This document shows positions 1 through 5,220 of a DNA stretch of 6,551 nucleotides, piece by piece; position 1 is the stretch's first letter, and every line of letters starts with the position of its first letter. The notes beneath the pieces were generated by a model, which did no database searches, was not told the origin of the DNA, and saw nothing but the letters and a program-made list of their open reading frames with translations. The position numbers were made by a program, and so were the translations under genes. The DNA is from Comamonadaceae bacterium (lineage in GTDB: Bacteria > Pseudomonadota > Gammaproteobacteria > Burkholderiales > Burkholderiaceae_C), in contig CANCCF010000220.1 in NCBI GenBank assembly GCA_947374485.1, positions 1 through 6,551 of the forward strand. Direction: 5' to 3'.

Positions 1-257
1 ATCAGGGCCTGGGCGTCGAGCTTCCATTCGGTGCACTGCAGGGCCACGGCAATCGGGTGCGTGATGTAGGGCTCGCCGTTGTTGCGCAGCTGGCCCAGGT
101 GGGCCTGGTCGGCAAAGCGGTAGGCCGAGCGCACCTGCTCCACATCGGCCGCGGACAGGTAGTCCAGCTTGGCCGTCAGGCCGGCAAAACTGGCGGACGC
201 AGCATTGGCGACCGCCGCATTGACGGCAGGTGGCTTGATCGGAGTGGCATTGCCCAT
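1..257 (-). CDS. spoT: SpoT/RelA-type bifunctional (p)ppGpp synthetase/hydrolase, N-terminal part (cut by window edge)
   Basis: The gene makes and degrades the stringent-response alarmone (p)ppGpp in the cytoplasm. Only the first 85 codons are in the window; the gene continues past base 1. The visible part holds the start of the HD hydrolase domain: RSAYRFADQAHLGQ at about residues 43–56, then NNGEPYITHPIAVA at about 59–72. This is the AHxGQ.R..GEPYI.HP signature that carries the first metal-binding histidine (His53 here). The intact histidine motif favours a SpoT/Rel-type enzyme with hydrolase activity over a synthetase-only RelA. The ATG at 257 was chosen because an in-frame TAG lies two codons upstream (261–263) and the conserved region follows at normal spacing. 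There is no good Shine–Dalgarno in front of it. It lies downstream of rpoZ on the same strand, beyond a strong terminator, so it probably relies on its own promoter or on read-through. Family assignment is firm; the spoT/relA name follows usual annotation practice. Confidence 0.9.
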   Translation of the reverse strand, partial: MGNATPIKPPAVNAAVANAASASFAGLTAKLDYLSAADVEQVRSAYRFADQAHLGQLRNNGEPYITHPIAVALQCTEWKLDAQAL

Positions 258-309
258 GCGCTAAATGTAGCGCAGCAGGGCGCCTCTACCGGGCACAGGG
301 GTACCGGCG

Positions 310-336
310 AAAAAAAACACCGCAAGCGGTGTTTTT
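310..336 (-). terminator. Intrinsic terminator between rpoZ and spoT
   Basis: An 11-bp inverted repeat (313–323 with 326–336; core ACACCGC/GCGGTGT) is flanked by A-rich and T-rich arms. Read on the minus strand it is a GC-rich stem with a short loop ending in a run of eight T, the classic rho-independent form for transcripts leaving rpoZ. On the plus strand the T run is five, so it could act weakly in both directions. It lies 43 nt past the rpoZ stop and 52 nt before the spoT start. Confidence 0.85.
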
Positions 337-378
337 GCTGGGGGCAGGCGGTGTGCCCCGCACGTGCTGAGCAGTGGC

Positions 379-582
379 CTACAAAGGCACTTTTTTCAGC
401 ATCTCGATGCCGACCTTGCCGGCGGCAATTTCACGCAAGGCGGTCACGCCGGGCTTGTTCTTGCTCTCGATCTTGGCGGTGTGGCCTTGGCTGAGCATGC
501 GGGCGCGGTAGGTGGCGGCCAACACGAGCTGGAAGCGATTGGGGATCTTTTCCAGGCAATCTTCAACGGTAATACGGGCCAT
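379..582 (-). CDS. rpoZ: DNA-directed RNA polymerase omega subunit
   Basis: Encodes a 67-residue omega subunit, the small RNA polymerase component that helps fold and assemble the beta-prime subunit and, in proteobacteria, contributes to a ppGpp binding site. The N-terminus MARITVEDCLEKIPNRFQLV is the typical RpoZ opening, followed by LAATYRAR and the alpha-helical TALREIAAGKV segment (about residues 47–57). It is shorter than the 91-residue E. coli protein because the variable C-terminal tail is missing, which is normal for betaproteobacteria. The ATG at 582 is preferred over an in-frame TTG at 594 because it matches the family start and has GGAG just upstream. It follows gmk by 15 nt, so the two are almost certainly co-transcribed; the terminator at 310–336 ends this unit. 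The neighbourhood with spoT fits a stringent-response cluster. Confidence 0.96.
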   Translation of the reverse strand: MARITVEDCLEKIPNRFQLVLAATYRARMLSQGHTAKIESKNKPGVTALREIAAGKVGIEMLKKVPL

Positions 583-597
583 GAATGTCTCCAATAC

Positions 598-1224
598 TTA
601 AGGGATGTGCAACGCTTTGAATGTTTCGGCCCGGGCACGACGCTGCGCCGAAAACTTGAGCCGCTGGGAGTGAACAATGGCTTTCAGATCGAACAGCGCA
701 CGGTCAAACAACTCGTTGATTATAACGAAGTCGAATTTCTCCACCTGCGCCACCTCCAGCTGGGCGTTTTTCATGCGCAGCTCGATGATGTCGGGAGCGT
801 CCTCGCCACGCCGCTCCAGCCGCGAGCGCAACTCTTCCCAACTGGGCGGCAGGATGAAGATGCAGATGGCGTTGGAGAAAATGTGCTTGATTTGCAGCGC
901 GCCCTGGAAGTCGATCTCCAGAATCACGTCCGCGCCCTGGGCCATGCGCTCTTCTATCGCCTTTTTGGAGGTGCCATAGCGCTGGCTGTGCACATGGGCC
1001 CATTCGACAAAGGCATTCGCCGCCACCATCGCGTCGAACTCACCGGGGGATACAAAGAAGTACTCGCGCCCATGCTTTTCCTGGCCGCGCGGCGGACGCG
1101 TGGTGTGGGAGACCGAGGGCTGTACGTGGGAGTCGAGCTCCAGCAAGGCCTTGACCAGGCTGGACTTGCCGGCCCCGCTGGGGGCTGCGACGACAAAAAG
1201 ATTACCAGGATAGTCCATGGACAT
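598..1224 (-). CDS. gmk: Guanylate kinase
   Basis: Phosphorylates GMP to GDP with ATP in the cytoplasm, an essential purine-salvage and GTP-supply step. The product is 208 residues, the normal length for bacterial Gmk. The P-loop APSGAGKSS lies at about residues 14–22, and the GMP-binding segment SVSHTTRPPRGQEKHGREYFF at about 37–57 has the signature arginines and tyrosine. A LEIDFQGA segment (Walker B-like, with the conserved Asp) and the lid with RLERRGEDAPDII follow in the expected order. The ATG at 1224 has a weak AAAGG upstream; a second in-frame ATG two codons in (1218) is a possible alternative. It is the first gene of the minus-strand unit gmk–rpoZ and is divergent from the atzF operon across a 170-bp gap. 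The sequence looks intact with nothing unusual. Confidence 0.97.
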   Translation of the reverse strand: MSMDYPGNLFVVAAPSGAGKSSLVKALLELDSHVQPSVSHTTRPPRGQEKHGREYFFVSPGEFDAMVAANAFVEWAHVHSQRYGTSKKAIEERMAQGADVILEIDFQGALQIKHIFSNAICIFILPPSWEELRSRLERRGEDAPDIIELRMKNAQLEVAQVEKFDFVIINELFDRALFDLKAIVHSQRLKFSAQRRARAETFKALHIP

Positions 1225-1255
1225 GGCCTTTGCTGCGGATGGCTAGAGTCGGCCT

Positions 1256-1284
1256 ATTCTATGTTCTGAACCTGGGCCGCCGAA
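1256..1284 (-). promoter_or_regulatory. Candidate sigma-70-type promoter for gmk–rpoZ
   Basis: On the minus strand, TAGAAT at 1261–1256 matches five of six bases of the TATAAT consensus and sits 31 nt before the gmk ATG. The best 17-bp-spaced −35 candidate (TTCGGC, 1284–1279) is poor. A GC-rich hairpin (GGGCCG…CGGCCC, 1274–1291) overlaps the −35 side. The call rests on the −10 match and the position only. Confidence 0.35.
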
Positions 1285-1360
1285 CCGGCCCCCGCACACG
1301 CAGGGCCCAGCGGCGCCCAAAAGCGAACAGGACTCCACGGCATGTGGCACGGCCTTTGCG

Positions 1361-1388
1361 TTGGATACTTGGATACAAGATTGGATTC
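1361..1388 (+). promoter_or_regulatory. Operator-like repeat cluster upstream of atzF
   Basis: TTGGATAC occurs twice in perfect tandem (1361–1368 and 1369–1376), and a third near-copy TTGGATTC follows at 1381–1388. The segment CTTGGATACAAG (1368–1379) is an imperfect palindrome with CTTG/CAAG arms. Fourteen bases here (1368–1381) recur in inverted orientation at 5125–5138, ahead of the transporter gene. TTGGATACAA is one base away from the symmetric TTGTATACAA, a shape resembling GntR-family operators. The regulator type is inference; no regulator gene lies in this window. The cluster ends only 6 bp before the proposed atzF start. Confidence 0.5.
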
Positions 1389-1394
1389 CTCAAA

Positions 1395-3107
1395 ATGGTG
1401 CAATCAATTCCAAGTGCTGCGGCAGCCGGTGTGCGTGCAAACGACAAGGCCTGGATCAGCCGTTTTGCTGCAGACCTGTCCCAACCGTGCGACGGACCTC
1501 TGAGCGGCCTGCGCTTTGCCATCAAGGACAACATCGATGTGCAAGGCGTGGCGACCACAGCCGCCTGCCCGGCCTTTTCCGCCATGCCCAAAGACAGTGC
1601 GGCAGTGGTCAGCCGGCTGCTCGAAGCCGGTGCGGCACTGGTCGGCAAGACCAATCTGGACCAGTTTGCCTGCGGCCTCAACGGCACCCGCTCGCCCTAT
1701 GGGGCAGTACCCAATGCGTTCAAGCCGGAGTATGTATCCGGCGGCTCCAGTGCCGGTTCGGCCTATGTGGTGGCCAGCGGCCAGGTCGACTTTGCCCTGG
1801 GCACCGACACCGCCGGCTCGGGTCGGGTGCCAGCCGGCCTGAACAATATCGTGGGCTTGAAGCCCAGCAAGGGTCTGATCAGTACACGGGGCGTGTTGCC
1901 GGCCGCGCAAAGTGTGGACTGTGTGTCCATCTTCGCCCGCACCGTGGGCATGGCGGTGCAGGTGCTGGAAGCGGCCATGGGCTATGACGCCCAGGACCCC
2001 TATTCGCGCAAGCTGGTCCTCAAGCAGGAGCCTTTGCCGCGCGCGTTGCGCCTTGGGGTACCGGACCGCCTGGAGTTCTTTGGCGACATGCTGGCCGAGC
2101 GGGCCTACCAGAACGCCGTGCAGCGCATGGTGGAACTGGGCGGGGTGGCGGTCACGATTGCCTACGAACCCTTGGCACAGGCCGCCGCATTGTTGTACGA
2201 AAGCGCCCTGGTGGCCGAGCGCTATGCGGCAATCCGCGGCTTCTTTGATGCGCACGAAGCCGAGGTGATAGAGCCGGTGCGCAGCATCATTGCCCGTGGG
2301 CGGGACTTCGCTGCGGCCGACGTGTTCGATGCGCAGACCCGGCTGCGCGCCCTGGGCCAGCAGGCCGACGCCATGTGGGAGGGCGTGGATGTGCTGCTGC
2401 TGCCCACCGCACCCACGCACTACACCATGGCCCAGATGCAGGCCGACCCGGTCACGCTCAACCGCAACCTGGGTGCCTACACCAACTTTGTCAATTTGCT
2501 GGACTATGCGGCGCTCTCTGTACCCAGCGAAATCCGGGCCGACGGGCTGCCCTTTGGCGTGACCCTGGTCGGGCCTTGCGCCAGCGACTGGCAGTTGGCC
2601 GAACTGGGCCAGCGCTTCCACCACGCCAGTGGTTTGCCGCAAGGCGCGCTGCAAACGCCGCTGCCCGCGCCGGTGGCCATTGCCGGATTGAAGGCGGCAC
2701 CGACGCTGCGCGTGGCGGTGGTCGGCGCGCACCTCTTGGGTATGCCGCTGAACGGCCAGTTGCTGGAGCGCCAGGCCACACTGCTGGCTACCACCCACAC
2801 CAGCCCGGACTACAAGCTGTTCGCCTTGCCCGCTACCCAGCCGCCCAAACCCGGCCTGCTGCGCGTGGCCCCGGGTAGCGGCAGCCCGATTGAAGTCGAG
2901 CTGTGGGAAATGCCCATGGCGCAGTTTGGCTCTTTCATGGCGCTCATACCCGAGCCCCTGGGCATAGGCAGCCTGCGTCTGGCTGACGGCAGCACGGTCA
3001 AGGGTTTTATTTGCGAGCCATTGGCGCTGGAGGGTGCAACCGATATTTCGGCTTATGGCGGATGGCGCGCCTACCTTGCGGCCTCCGCCAGGCAGGGGGC
3101 CGCATGA
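1395..3107 (+). CDS. atzF: Allophanate hydrolase (AtzF type)
   Basis: Hydrolyses allophanate, finally giving ammonia and CO2, as the last step of cyanuric acid/biuret-type and urea-amidolyase pathways; cytoplasmic. The product is 570 residues with both expected parts. The amidase-signature domain has the Ser–cisSer–Lys triad: Lys44 in FAIKDNID, Ser118 in SGGSSAGS and Ser142 in TDTAGSGRVP. The 74- and 24-residue spacings equal those of AtzF from Pseudomonas sp. ADP (K91, S165, S189). The C-terminal domain (about 440–565), which in related enzymes handles the N-carboxycarbamate intermediate, has VVGAHLLGMPLN from 442, PPKPGLLRV, a GFICEP segment and the GGWRAYL end motif at 555–561. The ATG at 1395 is chosen because upstream in-frame sequence is basic and unlike the family and covers the operator. 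That start has no Shine–Dalgarno, and the N-terminus is about 47 residues shorter than AtzF. Its stop overlaps the atzG start (ATGA). No biotin-carboxylase (urea carboxylase) part is attached. Confidence 0.92.
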   Translation: MVQSIPSAAAAGVRANDKAWISRFAADLSQPCDGPLSGLRFAIKDNIDVQGVATTAACPAFSAMPKDSAAVVSRLLEAGAALVGKTNLDQFACGLNGTRSPYGAVPNAFKPEYVSGGSSAGSAYVVASGQVDFALGTDTAGSGRVPAGLNNIVGLKPSKGLISTRGVLPAAQSVDCVSIFARTVGMAVQVLEAAMGYDAQDPYSRKLVLKQEPLPRALRLGVPDRLEFFGDMLAERAYQNAVQRMVELGGVAVTIAYEPLAQAAALLYESALVAERYAAIRGFFDAHEAEVIEPVRSIIARGRDFAAADVFDAQTRLRALGQQADAMWEGVDVLLLPTAPTHYTMAQMQADPVTLNRNLGAYTNFVNLLDYAALSVPSEIRADGLPFGVTLVGPCASDWQLAELGQRFHHASGLPQGALQTPLPAPVAIAGLKAAPTLRVAVVGAHLLGMPLNGQLLERQATLLATTHTSPDYKLFALPATQPPKPGLLRVAPGSGSPIEVELWEMPMAQFGSFMALIPEPLGIGSLRLADGSTVKGFICEPLALEGATDISAYGGWRAYLAASARQGAA

Positions 3108-3325
3108 ACGACGCCGACCTGCTGGCCTATGTGCAAGCGGCCGCCCGCCTGCTGGAGCTGCCGCTGGACGAGGCCCGCGCGCAGGCCGTTGCCCTGCAAC
3201 TCGGGCGCACGCTGCAGATGACGCGCCAACTCGAAGCCTTCCCGCTGGCGCAGACGCAGGAGCTGAGCGAAATTTTTTGCCCCGCCGCGTTTCCGGCGCA
3301 CGATCCCGTGCAGGGCATGCCATGA
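3104..3325 (+). CDS. atzG: AtzG-like small subunit (DUF4089, GatC-like)
   Basis: A 73-residue protein with no enzyme motif of its own. In Pseudomonas sp. ADP, AtzG is a 68-residue GatC-like partner that binds and stabilises AtzE, a relic of the GatCAB transamidosome architecture. Here the sequence is mostly helical: LLAYVQAAARLLELPL (about 6–21), a second helix around ARAQAVALQLGRTLQ, then a proline-rich tail FPAHDPVQGMP expected to wrap over the amidase subunit. Assignment depends on size, pattern and exact position between atzF and atzE. The ATG at 3104 is preceded by AGGGGG (3094–3099) and overlaps the atzF stop; its own stop overlaps the atzE start (ATGA at 3322–3325). Such coupling favours equal amounts of AtzG and AtzE. 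Longer readings starting upstream would run deep into atzF and are not credible. Confidence 0.85.
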   Translation: MNDADLLAYVQAAARLLELPLDEARAQAVALQLGRTLQMTRQLEAFPLAQTQELSEIFCPAAFPAHDPVQGMP

Positions 3326-4716
3326 GCGCGCCACTGGCCACCGCCGAGCTGGCAAGTGCCATTGCCACGGGCGCGCTCAGTGCTCGCGAGGCGCTGGACG
3401 ACTGCATGCAGCGCATCGTGGCCAGTGATGCCCGCATCAACGCCTTTACCGGGCACACGCTGGCACGTGCGCGCCAGGAGGCCGACGCGGTTGACGCCAT
3501 GCGCAGCCGCGGCGAGACCCTGCCGGCACTGGCCGGTGTGCCCTATGCGGTGAAAAACCTGTTTGACGTGCAGGGCGAGGTGACGCTGGCCGGCTCCAAG
3601 ATCAACCGCGCCCATGCGCCTGCCGCGCAAGACGCCTTCCTGGTCACACAGATGCGGCGTGCCGGTGCGGTGCTGGTGGGCATGCTCAATATGGATGAAT
3701 ACGCCTACGGCTTCACCACCGAAAACAGCCACTTTGGCGCCACCCGCAACCCGCACAACACCCTGTGCACGGCGGGTGGTTCATCGGGCGGCTCGGGCGC
3801 CGCCGTGGCCGCAGGGCAGGTGCCCATCGCCCTGGCCTCGGATACCAATGGTTCGATTCGCGTGCCGGCCTCCTTCTGCGGTGTATGGGGGCTCAAGCCC
3901 ACCTTTGGCCGGCTCTCGCGGCGTGGCAGCTACCCGTTTGTGCACAGCATCGACCACCTGGGACCGCTGGCCGATTCGGTGCAGGGCCTGGCGCTGGCTT
4001 ATGACGCCCTGCAGGGCCCGGACGCGCTGGACCCGGCCTGCCATGCGCAGCGGCTGCAGCCCGTGGGCGCCAGCACCAAGCAAGGCGTACAGAAGCTGCG
4101 CATCGCCCGCCTGGCCGGTTACTTTGAGGAATTCGCCACACCGGCCGCAACCCAGGCCGCAGCCACGGCCGCCAGCGCGCTCAACGCCCGTGCCACCACG
4201 CTCTGGCCGGATGCGTCCCTGGCGCGGGCCGCAGCCTTCATCACCACCGCCAGCGAAGGCGGGCGCCTGCACCTGGCCGATTTGCGCACGCAGCTGCAAG
4301 ACTTTGAGCCGCTCTCAGTAGACCGCTTCATTGCCGGTGCCCTGCAACCGGCCGCCTGGTACCTGCGCGCCCAGCAGTTTCGCCGTGTGTACCGGGAGCG
4401 GGTGCTGCAGTTGTTTGAGGATTGGGATGTGCTGATTGCTCCGGCCACGCCCTTGAGTGCGCCGGCGCTGGGCGCACAGTGGCTGGATATCAACGGCCGG
4501 CAATACCCTTGTCGCCCCGCCATCGGCCTGCTGTCCCAGCCGATCTCTTACTCCGGCTGCCCGGTGGTCACCGCACCGCTGTGGCCTACGGGAACCGCTG
4601 GCATGCCCATAGGCGTGCAACTCATCACCGCGCCCTGGCGCGAAGACCTGGCCTTGCGTGCCGCCCAGGCGCTGCAGGATGCAGGCGTGGCCCACCTCCA
4701 ACCGGTACCCCTCTGA
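3322..4716 (+). CDS. atzE: Amidase-signature hydrolase, AtzE type (1-carboxybiuret hydrolase-like)
   Basis: Product of 464 residues, close to the 457 of Pseudomonas sp. ADP AtzE, which with AtzG deaminates 1-carboxybiuret to 1,3-dicarboxyurea. It is a GatA-like amidase-signature enzyme with a complete Ser–cisSer–Lys triad: Lys78 in PYAVKNLFD, Ser154 in AGGSSGGSG and nucleophile Ser178 in SDTNGSIRVP. The region after it, FCGVWGLKPTFGRLSRRG, is the family's usual continuation; the substrate-side C-terminal half ends with GCPVVTAPLWPTG and MPIGVQLI. An AGGG at 3312–3315 serves as ribosome-binding site inside atzG. The adjacent atzG and atzH genes separate it from generic amidases and from glutamyl-tRNA amidotransferase subunit A, whose partners gatB and gatC are absent. 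The exact in vivo substrate is not proven because no AtzD ring hydrolase is visible to supply carboxybiuret. No truncation or frameshift is seen. Confidence 0.9.
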   Translation: MSAPLATAELASAIATGALSAREALDDCMQRIVASDARINAFTGHTLARARQEADAVDAMRSRGETLPALAGVPYAVKNLFDVQGEVTLAGSKINRAHAPAAQDAFLVTQMRRAGAVLVGMLNMDEYAYGFTTENSHFGATRNPHNTLCTAGGSSGGSGAAVAAGQVPIALASDTNGSIRVPASFCGVWGLKPTFGRLSRRGSYPFVHSIDHLGPLADSVQGLALAYDALQGPDALDPACHAQRLQPVGASTKQGVQKLRIARLAGYFEEFATPAATQAAATAASALNARATTLWPDASLARAAAFITTASEGGRLHLADLRTQLQDFEPLSVDRFIAGALQPAAWYLRAQQFRRVYRERVLQLFEDWDVLIAPATPLSAPALGAQWLDINGRQYPCRPAIGLLSQPISYSGCPVVTAPLWPTGTAGMPIGVQLITAPWREDLALRAAQALQDAGVAHLQPVPL

Positions 4717-4717
4717 C

Positions 4718-5101
4718 ATGGACATCAACCTACCCTCAGTCCTGCAAGAGGTGCAGGCCATCAGTGATCGCTATGAGCAGGCCCTGGTGAACAACGACGT
4801 GGCCGTGCTGGACGCACTGTTCTGGGACAGCCCGCACACCCTGCGCTACGGCGTGGGGGAAAACCTGTACGGCTATGCCGACATCCAGGCCTTTCGCGCG
4901 GCGCGCCCCGCCGCCGGCCTGGCGCGCACGGTGCTGCGCAGCTGCATCACCACCTATGGGCAGGACTTTGCCACCGTCAACCTGGAGTTCCAGCGCACCG
5001 GCGCGCAGCACAGCGGCCGCCAAAGCCAGACCTGGATGCGCACCGCCGCCGGCTGGAAGGTGGTGAGCGCCCATGTCAGCCTGCTGGCGGGACCTGTCTG
5101 A
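4718..5101 (+). CDS. atzH: AtzH-like 1,3-dicarboxyurea deamidase (DUF3225, NTF2 fold)
   Basis: A 127-residue DUF3225 protein. In the reconstituted Pseudomonas sp. ADP pathway, AtzH turns 1,3-dicarboxyurea (the AtzE product) into allophanate (the AtzF substrate), and Tyr22 and Arg46 are reported as needed. Tyr19 and Arg43 here have the same 24-residue spacing and lie in RYEQALVNND and HTLRYGVGENLYG, so the active pocket appears intact. The rest shows the NTF2-like order: helix (about 8–24), DALFWD, GYADIQAFRAARP, then beta strands ending in QTWMRTAAGWKVVSAHVS. The ATG at 4718 is one base after the atzE stop, with no good Shine–Dalgarno, so translation is probably coupled to atzE. It is the last gene of the F–G–E–H block. 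An upstream in-frame start inside atzE would add a basic tail not typical of the family. Confidence 0.9.
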   Translation: MDINLPSVLQEVQAISDRYEQALVNNDVAVLDALFWDSPHTLRYGVGENLYGYADIQAFRAARPAAGLARTVLRSCITTYGQDFATVNLEFQRTGAQHSGRQSQTWMRTAAGWKVVSAHVSLLAGPV

Positions 5102-5124
5102 ACTGGGCACAGATTTTGCACACC

Positions 5125-5138
5125 ATCTTGTATCCAAG
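5125..5138 (+). promoter_or_regulatory. Operator-like motif upstream of the BMP transporter gene
   Basis: ATCTTGTATCCAAG is the exact reverse complement of 1368–1381 upstream of atzF and contains the same CTTG(N4)CAAG palindrome (5127–5138). It lies 24 bp after the atzH stop and 82 bp before the transporter start. A TTGCAC at 5116–5121 could be a −35 element with the motif lying in the spacer, where a repressor would block polymerase, but the matching −10 (AATGTT) is weak. Confidence 0.5.
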
Positions 5139-5140
5139 AA

Positions 5141-5200
5141 TGTTTTAACCCTTTTGCACCCTCTCGCATCGCTTTGCACCTTTTTGGACCCTTTTCAACC
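5141..5200 (+). repeat. Six degenerate 10-bp T-rich tandem repeats in the transporter leader
   Basis: Units begin at 5141, 5151, 5161, 5171, 5181 and 5191 with approximate consensus CTTTTGCACC; against it they match at 6, 10, 7, 8, 8 and 8 of 10 positions. The exact 10-bp phase puts short T tracts about one helical turn apart, as in intrinsically curved DNA. The array ends just before the ribosome-binding site of the binding-protein gene (AAGGAA, 5207–5212, 8 nt before its ATG). Function is unknown. Confidence 0.6.
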
Positions 5201-5220
5201 CACCACAAGGAACCCTGACC

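Noticed and set aside
364..1269. A 301-codon plus-strand frame across rpoZ and gmk
   Set aside because: It is antisense to two well-recognised genes and has no domain signature of its own.
1274..1291. GC-rich hairpin GGGCCG/CGGCCC considered as a terminator or riboswitch stem
   Set aside because: The stem is only 6 bp with no T run, in very GC-rich sequence where such stems arise by chance; no further paired elements of a known riboswitch were recognised in 1225–1394.
1230..1394. Possible 55-residue N-terminal extension of AtzF
   Set aside because: The in-frame stretch is basic and unlike the amidase family, and it covers the operator-like repeats and the divergent promoter region; the ATG at 1395 is more credible.
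1404..3500. A 698-codon open frame on the minus strand antisense to atzF and atzG
   Set aside because: Its translation is low-complexity (rich in Arg, Ala, Gly, Gln, His) with no recognisable motif; it mirrors the codon bias of the GC-rich sense genes, which carry complete catalytic signatures.
3322..4716. Identity as GatA, the glutamyl-tRNA amidotransferase subunit
   Set aside because: The amidase core and GatC-like partner resemble GatCA, but there is no gatB, and the neighbours are DUF3225 (atzH) and allophanate hydrolase, which specify the AtzE type.
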